Assembly: GCF_011801125.1 (NCBI RefSeq)
Contig: NZ_CP046171.1
Location: 744,001 to 808,000 of the forward strand
Reading direction: 5' to 3'
From: Nocardia brasiliensis
GTDB lineage: Bacteria; Actinomycetota; Actinomycetes; Mycobacteriales; Mycobacteriaceae
DNA: 64,000 nt
Below, piece by piece: positions 39,873 through 49,234 of the stretch. The translations under genes were made by a program, and so were the position numbers. The notes beneath the pieces were generated by a model, which was given only the letters and a program-made list of their open reading frames with translations, ran no database searches and was not told the DNA's origin. Each line of letters begins with the position of its first letter. The stretch's first letter is position 1.

Positions 39873-41015
39873 ATGACCCGAGCTGCCGCCATAGATTCAC
39901 GGCACGCCCTCTCCTCGACCGAGCAGCACGCCTCGTCGAATCGCACCGCGATGCACGCGGACCTGGATGACCAGCGCACCATGAGCGTCAGCCCGCTGCG
40001 CTCGCCCGCCGAGGTCCGTCGCGTGCACCCGATCACCGACGAGCTGGCCGACACCGTCCGCAAGGGCCGTGCCGCCACCGTCGACGTGCTCAACGGCGCC
40101 GACGATCGCCTCATGGTGATCGTCGGCCCCTGCTCGGTGCACGATCCCGCCGCGGCGCTGGACTACGCGCACAGGCTGGCCGCCAAGGCCGCCGAACTCG
40201 ACGATCGGCTGCACGTGGTGATGCGGGTGTACTTCGAGAAGCCGCGCACCACGCTCGGCTGGAAGGGCCTGATCAACGATCCGCACCTGGACGGCTCCTT
40301 CGACGTCAACACCGGTCTCGGCATCGGCCGCAAACTGCTCGTCGACATCACCGCCCTCGGGCTGCCGGTGGCGTGCGAGTTCCTCGACCCGATCACCCCG
40401 CAGTACATCGCGGACCTGGTCTCCTACGGCGCCATCGGCGCGCGCACCGCGGCCAGCCAGGTGCACCGGCAGTTGAGCAGCGCGCTGTCCATGCCGGTCG
40501 GCATCAAGAACGGCACCGACGGCGACGTGCAGGTCGCGGTCGACGGCGTGCGCGCCGCGGCGGCCAGCCACGTGTTCCCCGGCACCGACCTCCACGGCCG
40601 AGCGGCGCTGATCCAGACCACTGGTAACCCGGACTGCCACGTGATTCTGCGCGGTGGCAGCAGCGGCCCGAACTACGACGCCGCCTCGGTGACCGAGGCC
40701 TGTCTGCGGTTGGAGAAGGCGGCGCTGCCGCAGCGGCTTGTCGTCGACGCCAGCCACGGCAACAGCAACAAGGACCACAACAAGCAGGTCGACGTGGTGA
40801 CCGATATCGCGCAGCGGCTGGCCGCCGGGGAACCCGGCGTGGTCGGGGTGATGCTGGAGAGCTTCCTCGTCGCGGGCAGGCAGGACCTCACCCTCGGACG
40901 CTCCGACGAGCTCACCTACGGGCAGTCCATCACCGACGCCTGCCTGGATTGGGAAACCACCGCGGGCCAGCTCGAGCGGCTCGCCGACGCGGTCGCGGAG
41001 CGCCGTAAGCGCTGA
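39873..41015 (+). CDS. Class I 3-deoxy-7-phosphoheptulonate (DAHP) synthase
   Basis: This is the first enzyme of the shikimate pathway, condensing phosphoenolpyruvate and erythrose-4-phosphate. The 380-residue protein is of the AroF/AroG/AroH type: VGPCSVHDP, VMRVYFEKPRTTLGWKG, PVACEFLDPITPQY, GIKNGTDGD, ILRGGSSGPNYD and DASHGNSNKDH, with the metal-binding residues of the family. It has an extra N-terminal 40 residues. Its expression is probably set by the leader peptide and attenuator upstream. Chorismate from this pathway also feeds the salicylate synthase nearby. Confidence 0.95.
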   Translation: MTRAAAIDSRHALSSTEQHASSNRTAMHADLDDQRTMSVSPLRSPAEVRRVHPITDELADTVRKGRAATVDVLNGADDRLMVIVGPCSVHDPAAALDYAHRLAAKAAELDDRLHVVMRVYFEKPRTTLGWKGLINDPHLDGSFDVNTGLGIGRKLLVDITALGLPVACEFLDPITPQYIADLVSYGAIGARTAASQVHRQLSSALSMPVGIKNGTDGDVQVAVDGVRAAAASHVFPGTDLHGRAALIQTTGNPDCHVILRGGSSGPNYDAASVTEACLRLEKAALPQRLVVDASHGNSNKDHNKQVDVVTDIAQRLAAGEPGVVGVMLESFLVAGRQDLTLGRSDELTYGQSITDACLDWETTAGQLERLADAVAERRKR

Positions 41016-41132
41016 CGGCCGTGCCGGATTCGGCTGCCCGTCCGCCGCGGAGGGGCAGCCGGCGGTCGGTGGGTCCAGCAACCGAAAAGTGGACCGCGAC
41101 GCGCGGTCCGCGGCTCGGCGAGAATCGGCGGT

Positions 41133-41777
41133 GTGATCGAGATGGCGGCGGTGCTCGGGGTGGCGACGGTGGCGTTGGGCATGGTGCTGACGCCGGGGCC
41201 GAACATGATGTATCTGGTGTCGCGCACGGTGGCGCAGGGCAGGCGGGCCGGGCTGGTGTCGCTCGGCGGCGTCGCCGCGGGATTCGGGGTGTATCTGATC
41301 GCGGCGGTTGCCGGGATCACCGCGGTGTTCGCGGTGGTGCCCGGCCTCTACCTGGCGGTGAAGCTGGCCGGTGCGGCCTATCTGCTCTGGCTGGCCTGGC
41401 AGGCGTTGCGGCCCGGCGGCACCTCGGTGTTCGCGCCCGCGGCGCTGCCCGCGGATCCGGCTCGGCGGCTGTTCACCATGGGCTTGGTCACCAACCTGCT
41501 GAATCCGAAGATCGCGATCATGTACATGGCGTTGATCCCGCAGTTCGTGGTGCCCGGCCACGGCCAAGTCTGGTTGCAGAGCCTGTGCCTCGGCGCGGTG
41601 CAGATCGCGGTGGCGCTGACGGTGAACGGCATGATCGTGCTCGGCGCGGGCGGCATCGCGACCTTTCTGACCGGTCGCCCGCTGTGGCTGCGGGTGCAGC
41701 GCTACCTGATGGGAACGATGCTCGGCGTCATCGCCGTCTTCGTCGCCACCGACCGCGCCCGACCCACTCCGGCCTGA
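41133..41777 (+). CDS. LysE family translocator
   Basis: A 214-residue membrane exporter of the LysE/RhtB family, about six helices. It shows VLTPGPNMMYLVSRTVAQGR near the start and GFGVYLIAAVAGI, the family's conserved first-helix proline/glycine motif. Such proteins export amino acids; the substrate is unknown. ATG 41142 is an alternative start. Neither start has a clear ribosome site. Confidence 0.88.
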   Translation: MIEMAAVLGVATVALGMVLTPGPNMMYLVSRTVAQGRRAGLVSLGGVAAGFGVYLIAAVAGITAVFAVVPGLYLAVKLAGAAYLLWLAWQALRPGGTSVFAPAALPADPARRLFTMGLVTNLLNPKIAIMYMALIPQFVVPGHGQVWLQSLCLGAVQIAVALTVNGMIVLGAGGIATFLTGRPLWLRVQRYLMGTMLGVIAVFVATDRARPTPA

Positions 41778-41831
41778 CCTGCTCATTCGGTCGCTCGTGG
41801 TGCGCGACCGAACGGGGCGGGGTGTGGCACG

Positions 41832-42533
41832 GTGAGCGGCATGGTGGAATTCGGTGCGGGGGGTGTGGCGCTGGCCGGGTATTTCGGGTCGGCGGTCGGT
41901 GCGGTGCAGCATGTCGGGGAGTTGTTCGGGGTCTTCGCGTTCGCGAGTTCGGGCGCGCTGCTCGCGGTGCGCCGGGATTTCGACATATTCGGCATCGTCG
42001 TGCTGGCCTGCAGCACGGCGCTCGGCGGCGGTGTCATCCGGGATCTGCTGATCGGGCGCACCCCGCCCGCGGCCTTCGTGGATCTGAGCTATCTGTGGAC
42101 CGCGCTGCTCGCCGCGCTGGTGATCTTCTTCTGGCATCCGTCGCGGCGGCTGACCAAGGGCCCGCTCGAGGTGGCCGACGCGTTCGGTCTCGGATTGTTC
42201 TGTGTGACAGGCACCGTCGTCGCCTACACCGCGGGCGCGGGCGCGCCATCGGCCGCACTGCTCGGCCTGGTCACCGCGATCGGCGGGGGTGTCATCCGCG
42301 ATCTGCTCGGCGGGCAGACGCCGAATGTGCTTCGGCCCGACCAGATCTACGCCGTGCCGGCGCTGCTCGGCGCGGTCTGCACCGCGGTGCTGCTGCATTT
42401 CGATCTCTACCGCGCGTGGACCGGTGCGCTGGCGGCCTTGGGCGCCATCGGGTTTCGTCTGCTCGCACTGCGTTTCCACTGGCATGCGCCGCAGGCGCGC
42501 CGGCGACCGGAACCACGCGGTCAGATCACTTGA
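41832..42533 (+). CDS. UPF0126/TRIC-type membrane protein
   Basis: A 233-residue protein with about seven helices and the internal duplication of the YicG/UPF0126 family: ALGGGVIRDLLIGRTPPAAF and its repeat AIGGGVIRDLLGGQTPNVLR. The family is related to trimeric intracellular cation channels and some members transport glycine; the role here is unknown. ATG 41841 is an alternative start. It overlaps the convergent DHFR-like gene by eight bases. Confidence 0.9.
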   Translation: MSGMVEFGAGGVALAGYFGSAVGAVQHVGELFGVFAFASSGALLAVRRDFDIFGIVVLACSTALGGGVIRDLLIGRTPPAAFVDLSYLWTALLAALVIFFWHPSRRLTKGPLEVADAFGLGLFCVTGTVVAYTAGAGAPSAALLGLVTAIGGGVIRDLLGGQTPNVLRPDQIYAVPALLGAVCTAVLLHFDLYRAWTGALAALGAIGFRLLALRFHWHAPQARRRPEPRGQIT

Positions 42534-43071
42534 GCCGGTACGTCAGCTGCGCGAACTGCCCGAACCGGGTGACATCGACCAGTTCGAGCCGATCGGAGTG
42601 GATGCGCCGGGGCAGCAGCGGCGCCCCCGCGCCGAGGGTGACCGGCGCGATGCCCGCGATGATCTCGTCGAGCAGACCCGCGTCGGCGAACTGGCCTGCC
42701 AGCTCACCGCCGCCGAGCACCCAGATGTTGCGATCGCCCGCGTCGGCGAGCATGTCCCTGTGCACCGGCTCGACCGCACCGGACACGAAACGCAGGTTCG
42801 CGCCGGGGATGACGGGCAGCTCGCGGTGAGTGAAGACCCAGCACGGCCGATCGCCGTAGGACTTGTGCCAGTTCTCGGGTTCGTCGTTGGCCAGAATCCA
42901 TTCGTACGTGGTCGCGCCCATGCACATCGCACCGATGCCGTCGATGAATTCGGCGACATTGTTTTCGGCCATCTCGTCGGCCGCCGCGACGGTGAACAGC
43001 CAGTCGAGCGAGTTGTGCTCGTCCGCGAGATAGCCGTCGAGGGTCGTTGCCGTGAAGTATTGCGTCACCAT
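42526..43071 (-). CDS. Dihydrofolate reductase-like (RibD C-terminal) family protein
   Basis: A 181-residue protein with the RibD_C/DHFR fold: YFTATTLDGYLADEHNSLDW at the start, GATTYEWIL, and the NADP motif NIWVLGGGELAGQFADAGLL. Such proteins reduce unknown substrates or act in flavin/folate-like pathways. There is no evidence that it is a true folate reductase. It ends inside the 3' end of the convergent UPF0126 gene. Confidence 0.9.
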   Translation of the reverse strand: MVTQYFTATTLDGYLADEHNSLDWLFTVAAADEMAENNVAEFIDGIGAMCMGATTYEWILANDEPENWHKSYGDRPCWVFTHRELPVIPGANLRFVSGAVEPVHRDMLADAGDRNIWVLGGGELAGQFADAGLLDEIIAGIAPVTLGAGAPLLPRRIHSDRLELVDVTRFGQFAQLTYRLK

Positions 43072-43124
43072 GCGACCTACCCTGCCAGCGAACCCTGACA
43101 GGGTATGTCAAGTTTTCCGAGTGG

Positions 43125-44297
43125 TCAGCGAATGCCGGCGCGGAGCCGGCGGACGCCCTCGTCGATCGTCTCGTCGCGCTTGCAGAAGGTGAAGCGCACC
43201 AGGTGATTCCATGCGGCGGCGGCATCGGCGAACACGCTGAGCGGCACCGCGGCGACCCCGAGACGCTTGGGCAGCTCGCGGCAGAAGGCCAGGCCGTCGG
43301 CCGAGCCGAGCGGGGTGATGTCGCCGCAGACGAAATAGCCGCCCGCGCTGTAGGTCACGGCGAACCCGGTGTCGGCGAGCGCGGCGGAGAGGCGAACCCG
43401 CTTCTCGGACAGGTCGTCTCGCAGACCTGCCACCCAGTCCAGCTCGTTGTTCAACGCGTGGGCGATCGCGGGCTGGAACGGGCCGCCGCCGACGAAGGTC
43501 AGGAACTGCTTGGCGGCCAGCACGCCGTCGATCAATTCCTTGGGGCCGCACGCCCAGCCGATCTTCCAGCCCGTGACGTTGAAGGTCTTCGCGGCACTGG
43601 ACACCACGACGGTGCGCTCGGCCATGCCGGGCAGCGTGGCCAGGCTGATGTGCTCGGCGCCGTCGAACACCAGATGCTCGTAAACCTCGTCGGTGAGCAC
43701 CAGAAGGTCGTGCTCGCAGGCGATTTCGGCGATCGCCAGCAGATCGGCCCGGCCGAGCACGGTGCCGGTCGGGTTGTGCGGTGAATTGACCACCAGCATC
43801 CTGGTCGCCGGAGTGACGGCGGCGCGCAGGCTGTCCAGGTCGAGCACAAAGCGGTCACCGTCGGCGACCAGGTGCGCGGTCCGGCGCTGGGCGCCCGCCA
43901 GCGCGACGGCCGCGGCGTAGGAGTCGTAGTACGGTTCGATCAGCACCACTTCCGCGCCCGGCTCGACCAGCCCGAGGATCGCGGCGGCGATCGCCTCGGT
44001 AGCGCCGACGGTCACCAGCACCTCGCTGTCGGGGTCGTACTCGGTGCCGTAGCGACGGGCCCGATCGGCCGCGATGGCGCGGCGCAGCTCCGGCCTGCCC
44101 CGGCCCGGCGGGTACTGGTTGAGGCCGTCGGCGATGGACTGCCTGGCCACCTCGAGCATGCCGGCGGGCCCGTCGGTGTCCGGGAAGCCCTGCCCGAGAT
44201 TGACCGCGTCGTGGCGCACCGCGAGCTCGGTCATCTCGGCGAAGATCGTGGCGGCGAACGGGCGCAGGCGGGCAACGGTGGCAGGTTGCGGAGGCAT
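43125..44297 (-). CDS. dapC: N-succinyldiaminopimelate aminotransferase DapC
   Basis: This PLP enzyme acts in lysine/diaminopimelate synthesis. The 390-residue fold-type I aminotransferase has AVNLGQGFPDTDGP, the NQYPPGRGRPELRRAI region, VTVGATEAIAAAILG, NSPHNPTGTVL, the YEHLVFDGAEHI region and the PLP lysine in SSAAKTFNVTGWKIGWACG, ending VRFTFCKRDETIDEGVRRL. It matches the M. tuberculosis DapC (Rv0858c) pattern closely from memory, and nearby genes also correspond. The longer frame to 45029 is an artefact of overlapping open sequence. Confidence 0.92.
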   Translation of the reverse strand: MPPQPATVARLRPFAATIFAEMTELAVRHDAVNLGQGFPDTDGPAGMLEVARQSIADGLNQYPPGRGRPELRRAIAADRARRYGTEYDPDSEVLVTVGATEAIAAAILGLVEPGAEVVLIEPYYDSYAAAVALAGAQRRTAHLVADGDRFVLDLDSLRAAVTPATRMLVVNSPHNPTGTVLGRADLLAIAEIACEHDLLVLTDEVYEHLVFDGAEHISLATLPGMAERTVVVSSAAKTFNVTGWKIGWACGPKELIDGVLAAKQFLTFVGGGPFQPAIAHALNNELDWVAGLRDDLSEKRVRLSAALADTGFAVTYSAGGYFVCGDITPLGSADGLAFCRELPKRLGVAAVPLSVFADAAAAWNHLVRFTFCKRDETIDEGVRRLRAGIR

Positions 44298-44365
44298 ATT
44301 CGCAGCGTAGTGAATTCGGTGCGGGCCAGGGCCGCCGGAGGACGGCCGGGCGGTAGGGGATTGCC

Positions 44366-45274
44366 TCAGCTCAGCCGCACGCCGGTGAGTTTCGCCGGAT
44401 TCGCGAGGTCGTAGGTGCCCCAGACCAGTCCGTCGCGGATAGTGAATCCGATCACGCGCGCCGGGCGGTCGGTGTCGGCCGCGGTGAACGCCACGCCGAG
44501 CTGACCGTTCACGGAAACGAGCTCGGTGGTGAACAGCGGGTCCACCGCGTCGCGCGAGACGCCGTACTTGTGCACGATGCCGAGGGCGAAGCGCGCGATC
44601 CGGTCCGCGCCCCGCAGCATGTTGATCGCGGTGGACGTGGTGCCGTTCGCGTCGCCGATCATGATCGAATCCGGGTGCAGCGCAGCGGCAACCGCGCGCA
44701 CGTCGCCCGAACCCAACGCGTCGAGGAAGCGGTGCACGGCCGCCTCGTGCTCGGCGTCGGGTACCGGCGGCGGGGTGTTCGCCACGGCCTTGCGCGCGCG
44801 GGCGGCGAGCTGGCGGGCCGCCTCCGGCGACACCTCCAGCAGCTCGGCGATCTCGCCGAACGGCACCGAAAGGCCTTCGTGCAGTACGAAAGCCACGCGT
44901 TGCGGTGGCGTCAGGTGGTCGAGCACGACCAGGGCGGCGAGGCGATAGTCCTGATTGCGGACCACGACCTCGAGCGGGTCGGGCGCGCTGGACCGGGTAC
45001 GCGCGCTCACCACGGGCTCCGGCAGCCATTGCCCCACATAGCTTTCCCGGCGCACGGCCGCGCTGCGCAGGCGGTCCAGGCAGATTCGGCTCACCACCGT
45101 GGTCAACCAGGCGCGCAGGTCGTCGATCTCGGATTGGTGCGCCCCCGCCAGACGCAGCCAGCTCTCCTGCACCGCGTCCTCGGCGTCGCCGACGCTGCCC
45201 GTCAGCCGATACGCGACCGAGAGCAGATGCGCTCGATGTGATTCGAACTGTCCGGCAAGCAGAGCGGCAACCAT
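44366..45274 (-). CDS. sigJ: ECF41-type RNA polymerase sigma factor (SigJ-like)
   Basis: The 302-residue protein has sigma-70 region 2 (SHRAHLLSVAYRLTGSVGDA, EDAVQESWLRL), region 4 (LDHLTPPQRVAFVLHEGLSV, IAELLEVSPEAARQLAARAR) and a C-terminal SnoaL-like domain of about 110 residues. This is the ECF41/SigJ architecture, in which the fused C-terminal domain replaces an anti-sigma factor. No anti-sigma gene or partner (carboxymuconolactone decarboxylase or oxidoreductase) is adjacent, although an AhpD-like gene lies 5 kb away. Confidence 0.92.
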   Translation of the reverse strand: MVAALLAGQFESHRAHLLSVAYRLTGSVGDAEDAVQESWLRLAGAHQSEIDDLRAWLTTVVSRICLDRLRSAAVRRESYVGQWLPEPVVSARTRSSAPDPLEVVVRNQDYRLAALVVLDHLTPPQRVAFVLHEGLSVPFGEIAELLEVSPEAARQLAARARKAVANTPPPVPDAEHEAAVHRFLDALGSGDVRAVAAALHPDSIMIGDANGTTSTAINMLRGADRIARFALGIVHKYGVSRDAVDPLFTTELVSVNGQLGVAFTAADTDRPARVIGFTIRDGLVWGTYDLANPAKLTGVRLS

Positions 45275-45381
45275 CGAGACGATTCTACGATCTGTCCTAG
45301 ACGGCTTTTACGTCGGTGTCGGCGAGGCGACGCGCGAGAAACCCGATGAACTGTCGGTGCTGTTCATGACAACATGACTCG

Positions 45382-45984
45382 ATGGACCCACAGGTGCTGA
45401 CGAACGGAACAGTGTGGCTGTCGACCCCAACGGGCGCGGACATCGACGCCATCACCGAGTGCTGTCAGCATCCGTCTATCGGCGAGTGGGTGACCATCCC
45501 GGTGCCCTACACCCGCGACAACGCCAAGACCTTCGTCGAGGACATCGTCGGGCCGGGTTGGGCGGGTAAAAGCCCCACCTGGGCGGTGCGCGAGCACGCG
45601 GACGGTCCCGTTGTCGGCATGATCGGCCTCGGCGAGCGCGACGAATCCAGTGCCGAGATCGGTTACTGGCTGGCGCCGCGGGTCCGTTCGCGCGGACTGA
45701 TGACCCAGTCCGTCGCCCTGGTCTGCGACTTCGGCTTCCGCCCTGACCGCCTCGGCCTGCAACGAATCAGCTGGCGCGCGTTCGTCGGCAACTACCCCTC
45801 GGCCGCCGTCGTCCGCCGCAACGGCTTCCACTACGAGGGCCTCTCGCGCCTTGGCAGCCTGCAACGCGGCCGCCGCCGCGACCACTGGCGCGCCGCCCGC
45901 CTCAACACCGACCCCACCACCCCCTCCCCCCACTGGCCCCCCGAATTCCAGCGGTCGTTCGAGCCCTCCTCCGGCCCCAACTGA
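45382..45984 (+). CDS. GNAT family N-acetyltransferase (RimJ/RimL type)
   Basis: A 200-residue GNAT enzyme of the RimL-like group: GTVWLSTPTGADIDAITECC opens, IGYWLAPRVRSRGLMTQSV is the acetyl-CoA loop and beta-4 region, and the RNGFHYEGLSRLGSLQRGRR motif ends the fold. The acceptor may be a protein N-terminus or small amine. An unusual Pro-rich C-terminal stretch (TDPTTPSPHWPPEF) follows the domain. It converges on nothing and lies upstream of the helicase gene. Confidence 0.88.
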   Translation: MDPQVLTNGTVWLSTPTGADIDAITECCQHPSIGEWVTIPVPYTRDNAKTFVEDIVGPGWAGKSPTWAVREHADGPVVGMIGLGERDESSAEIGYWLAPRVRSRGLMTQSVALVCDFGFRPDRLGLQRISWRAFVGNYPSAAVVRRNGFHYEGLSRLGSLQRGRRRDHWRAARLNTDPTTPSPHWPPEFQRSFEPSSGPN

Positions 45985-46082
45985 CCCGCTCGCGCGGGCA
46001 ATGCCCGTGGTCAGGGGTACCGGCGGTGTGGGGGTGTCGGGGGGTTCGGGGAGAATGGGGGGAATCGAGGCGAGGAGGGGCT

Positions 46083-47741
46083 GTGACGGACGGTCCGCTG
46101 ATTGTGCAGAGTGATAAGACGCTGCTGCTGGAGGTCGACCACGAGTTGGCCGATGCGGCGCGGCAGGCCATCGCGCCGTTCGCCGAGCTGGAGCGGGCGC
46201 CCGAGCACGTGCACACCTATCGGGTGACGCCATTGGCGCTGTGGAACGCGCGGGCGGCGGGGCACGACGCCGAGCAGGTGGTGGACGCGCTGGTGAGCTT
46301 CTCCCGGTACGCGGTGCCGCAACCGCTGCTGGTGGACGTGGTGGACACCATGGCCAGGTACGGGCGGCTGCAGCTGGTCAAGCATCCGGCGCACGGGTTG
46401 ACGCTGGTCAGCCTGGACCGCGCGGTGCTCGAAGAGGTGCTGCGGCACAAGAAGATCGCTCCGATGCTCGGGGCCAGGCTCGACGACGACACGGTGATCG
46501 TGCACGCCTCCGAGCGCGGCCGGATCAAGCAGATGCTGTTGAAGATCGGCTGGCCCGCCGAGGACCTGGCCGGTTACGTCGACGGCGAGGCCCACCCGAT
46601 CGAGCTGGACTACGGCGAGCACGAGTGGCAGCTGCGCGACTACCAGGAGCTGGCCGCCGACTCGTTCTGGGCGGGTGGCTCCGGCGTCGTCGTGCTGCCG
46701 TGCGGCGCGGGCAAGACCATGGTCGGCGCTGCCGCGATGGCCAAGGCGAAGGCGACCACGTTGATCCTGGTCACCAATACCGTGGCCGGTCGGCAGTGGC
46801 GGCGTGAGCTGCTGGCCCGCACCTCGCTCACCGAGGACGAGATCGGCGAGTACTCGGGTGAGCGCAAGGAGATCCGCCCCGTCACCATCGCGACCTATCA
46901 GGTGATCACCCGGCGGACCAAGGGCGAGTACAAGCACCTGGAGCTCTTCGACAGCCGCGACTGGGGCCTGGTCATCTACGACGAGGTGCATCTGCTGCCC
47001 GCCCCGGTGTTCCGGATGACCGCCGACCTGCAGTCGCGCCGGCGCCTCGGCCTCACCGCGACCCTGGTGCGCGAGGACGGCCGCGAGGGCGACGTCTTCT
47101 CGCTGATCGGCCCGAAGCGCTACGACGCGCCGTGGAAGGACATCGAGGCGCAGGGCTGGATCGCGCCCGCCGACTGCGTCGAGGTGCGGGTGACGCTCAC
47201 CGACGCCGAGCGAATGGCCTACGCCACCGCGGAGCCGGAGGAGCGCTACAAATTGTGCTCGACCGCACACACGAAAATTCCGGTGGTGCAGTCGATCCTG
47301 GCCAAGCACGTGGACGCGCCGACGCTGGTGATCGGTGCGTATCTGGACCAGCTCGACGAATTGGGCGCCGCGCTGCAGGCGCCGGTGATCCAGGGTTCGA
47401 CGAAAACCAAAGAGCGGGAAGAGCTTTTCGAGGCGTTCCGGCAGGGCGAGATCCCGGTGCTTGTGGTGAGCAAGGTGGCGAACTTCTCCATCGACCTGCC
47501 GGAAGCCTCGGTCGCGGTGCAGGTTTCGGGCACGTTCGGTTCGCGGCAGGAGGAGGCGCAGCGCCTCGGGCGTTTGCTGCGGCCGAAACACGATGGCGGC
47601 CAAGCCCATTTCTACTCGGTGGTGGCCAGGGACACCCTCGATGCCGAATACGCCGCGCATCGTCAGCGTTTTCTCGCCGAACAGGGGTATGCCTACCGCA
47701 TCACCGACGCGGATGACCTGCTCGGTCCGGCCATCGGATAA
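46083..47741 (+). CDS. DNA repair helicase, XPB/RAD25 family
   Basis: The bacterial XPB is a 3'-5' superfamily 2 DNA helicase. The 552-residue protein has an N-terminal domain (1-180), then RecA-like domain 1 with Walker A PCGAGKT (206-212), DEVH box (300-303) and LTATL (324-328), and domain 2 with SKVANFSIDLPEASVAVQVS and QEEAQRLGRLLRP. GTG 46083 has a GAGGAGGGG ribosome site. The frame extends upstream to 46026 without support. M. tuberculosis carries the same gene (Rv0861c) near dapC, and the partner protein encoded at 52310 matches Rv0862c. Confidence 0.95.
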   Translation: MTDGPLIVQSDKTLLLEVDHELADAARQAIAPFAELERAPEHVHTYRVTPLALWNARAAGHDAEQVVDALVSFSRYAVPQPLLVDVVDTMARYGRLQLVKHPAHGLTLVSLDRAVLEEVLRHKKIAPMLGARLDDDTVIVHASERGRIKQMLLKIGWPAEDLAGYVDGEAHPIELDYGEHEWQLRDYQELAADSFWAGGSGVVVLPCGAGKTMVGAAAMAKAKATTLILVTNTVAGRQWRRELLARTSLTEDEIGEYSGERKEIRPVTIATYQVITRRTKGEYKHLELFDSRDWGLVIYDEVHLLPAPVFRMTADLQSRRRLGLTATLVREDGREGDVFSLIGPKRYDAPWKDIEAQGWIAPADCVEVRVTLTDAERMAYATAEPEERYKLCSTAHTKIPVVQSILAKHVDAPTLVIGAYLDQLDELGAALQAPVIQGSTKTKEREELFEAFRQGEIPVLVVSKVANFSIDLPEASVAVQVSGTFGSRQEEAQRLGRLLRPKHDGGQAHFYSVVARDTLDAEYAAHRQRFLAEQGYAYRITDADDLLGPAIG

Positions 47742-47782
47742 GCGGAGGCAACTCCTCCGAAAACTGTGCTAGGAATAGGGAC

Positions 47783-48451
47783 GTGCGACGCTTCGAATTC
47801 CCGGTCGACCGCAAACATGCCCATGCGGTCAACGAAGTGTTCGCCGACCAGCGTCGACTGCGCGTCATGGCGATCGCGGCGGCGGTCATCGCGACCACCG
47901 GTGCGGCCTATCTGATCTGGCTCGACCACCCGTGGGCGTACCTTCTCGCGGTCGCCTTCGTGCTCGGCGCGGTGGTGTCGATCTGGGTCGCGATATGGGC
48001 ATCGCGCCACGCCAGCATGGACAAGCTGTACGCCGACGGCGAGCTGGTGGCCGCGGTGATCTCGGAGACCAACCCGTCCGGGGTGGTGTTGCTGGCGCTG
48101 GTCGATGTCGCCAAGCCCGGTGCCGCCGATTCGCACTACGCGCTGGTGACCCGGAAGGTTCGCACGTTGCCGGGGCATCCGGCGAAGGCTGGGGAGCGGG
48201 TGCCCGCGGTCGCGGTGCGCACCGATCGGGCGCCGCGTCAGGTCGGGGAGCGCTGGCAGTCGGTCAGCGCTATGCCGATCGCCTGGGGCACCACCGACGA
48301 AACCGTCATCGAGCGGGCCAGGAGCGCGATCAGTGACGTCGAATGGCGGCTGCTCACCGACAACCTGGCGCTCGCCGACAAGGTGCGCCGGGCGCCGGCC
48401 AAGCGCCTGCTGCTGGATCCGCACCAGCTGCCCGACGACCTCGGTTCCTGA
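47783..48451 (+). CDS. DUF3239 family membrane protein
   Basis: A 222-residue protein with two transmembrane helices near the N-terminus (VMAIAAAVIATTGAAYLIWL; YLLAVAFVLGAVVSIWVAIW) and a soluble C-terminal part (GELVAAVISETNPSGVVLLA, SDVEWRLLTDN). It matches the actinobacterial DUF3239 pattern. No function is known. It follows the helicase gene by 41 bases and could share its transcript. Confidence 0.82.
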   Translation: MRRFEFPVDRKHAHAVNEVFADQRRLRVMAIAAAVIATTGAAYLIWLDHPWAYLLAVAFVLGAVVSIWVAIWASRHASMDKLYADGELVAAVISETNPSGVVLLALVDVAKPGAADSHYALVTRKVRTLPGHPAKAGERVPAVAVRTDRAPRQVGERWQSVSAMPIAWGTTDETVIERARSAISDVEWRLLTDNLALADKVRRAPAKRLLLDPHQLPDDLGS

Positions 48452-48518
48452 CCGGCGGCCGCCGAGTCCGGTTGCGATCTCCCTTAATTCGGGTTGCGGC
48501 AGCGCATAGACTCCGAAG

Positions 48519-49157
48519 ATGGTTCCCCTGTCCAACCTGCTGGCGTTTCTGGCCGCGGCGGTCGTTCTCATCATCGTGCCCGGCCCCGGGGTGCTGTTCA
48601 CCATCGGTCGGGCGCTGACCCTCGGCAGGCGCGCGGCACTGCTCTCGGTGCTCGGGCACTGCCTCGGCGTGTTCTTCGTGCTGCTGCTGGTCGCGGTGGG
48701 CCTAGGCACGCTGCTCATGGCCTCGGCCTTCGCGCTCGCGGCGATCAAGTTCGCCGGTGCGCTGTATCTGATCTACATCGGTATCCAGGCGATCCGCGAG
48801 CGCAAGTCGCTGCGCGCCGCGCTGGGCGCCGAGGTTCCCGCCACGCCGACGACGAAGGTGGTGCGGCAGAGCATGCTGGTCGGGCTGACCAACCCGAAGG
48901 CCATCGTCTTCTTCGCGGCGATCCTGCCGCATTTCGCCGATCCCGCGGCAGGTTCGTTGCAGCTGCAGTTCCTGATACTGGGCTCTTTGTTCCTGGTCAT
49001 CGCGGCGATATCGGACAGCGCATGGGCGCTGCTCGCGGCCTCCGCGCGGTCGTGGTTCGCCCGCTCGCCGCGTAGGTTGGAAGCGGTCGGCGGCGCGGGC
49101 GGCGTGATGATCGTCGGCCTCGGCGCGTCGGTGGCACTGACGGGCAGCGCCGACTGA
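48519..49157 (+). CDS. LysE family translocator
   Basis: A 212-residue six-helix LysE/RhtB-type exporter, with VVLIIVPGPGVLFTIGRALT and LYLIYIGIQAIRERKSLRAA, and the GLTNPKAIVFFAAILP helix. It is the second LysE-type gene in the window (see 41133). The two are distant relatives, so they probably have different substrates. Substrate unknown. Confidence 0.9.
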   Translation: MVPLSNLLAFLAAAVVLIIVPGPGVLFTIGRALTLGRRAALLSVLGHCLGVFFVLLLVAVGLGTLLMASAFALAAIKFAGALYLIYIGIQAIRERKSLRAALGAEVPATPTTKVVRQSMLVGLTNPKAIVFFAAILPHFADPAAGSLQLQFLILGSLFLVIAAISDSAWALLAASARSWFARSPRRLEAVGGAGGVMIVGLGASVALTGSAD

Positions 49158-49234
49158 ACCGATTACCATCCACCGAGGCTCGGTACGCCCGTACCGAAAA
49201 AATGCCCGGCGGCAGAAAAAGGGGTGGTGTGCGT

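Noticed and set aside
39897-42485. Very long minus-strand open frame (862 codons) opposite the DAHP synthase and LysE genes
   Set aside because: It is antisense to well-supported enzymes and reads as Arg/His/Gly/Gln-rich composition without domains, a shadow of high-GC coding DNA.
43125-45029. Extension of dapC to a 634-residue protein
   Set aside because: The extra N-terminal part is antisense-frame sequence of the sigma factor gene; ATG 44297 gives the normal family length.
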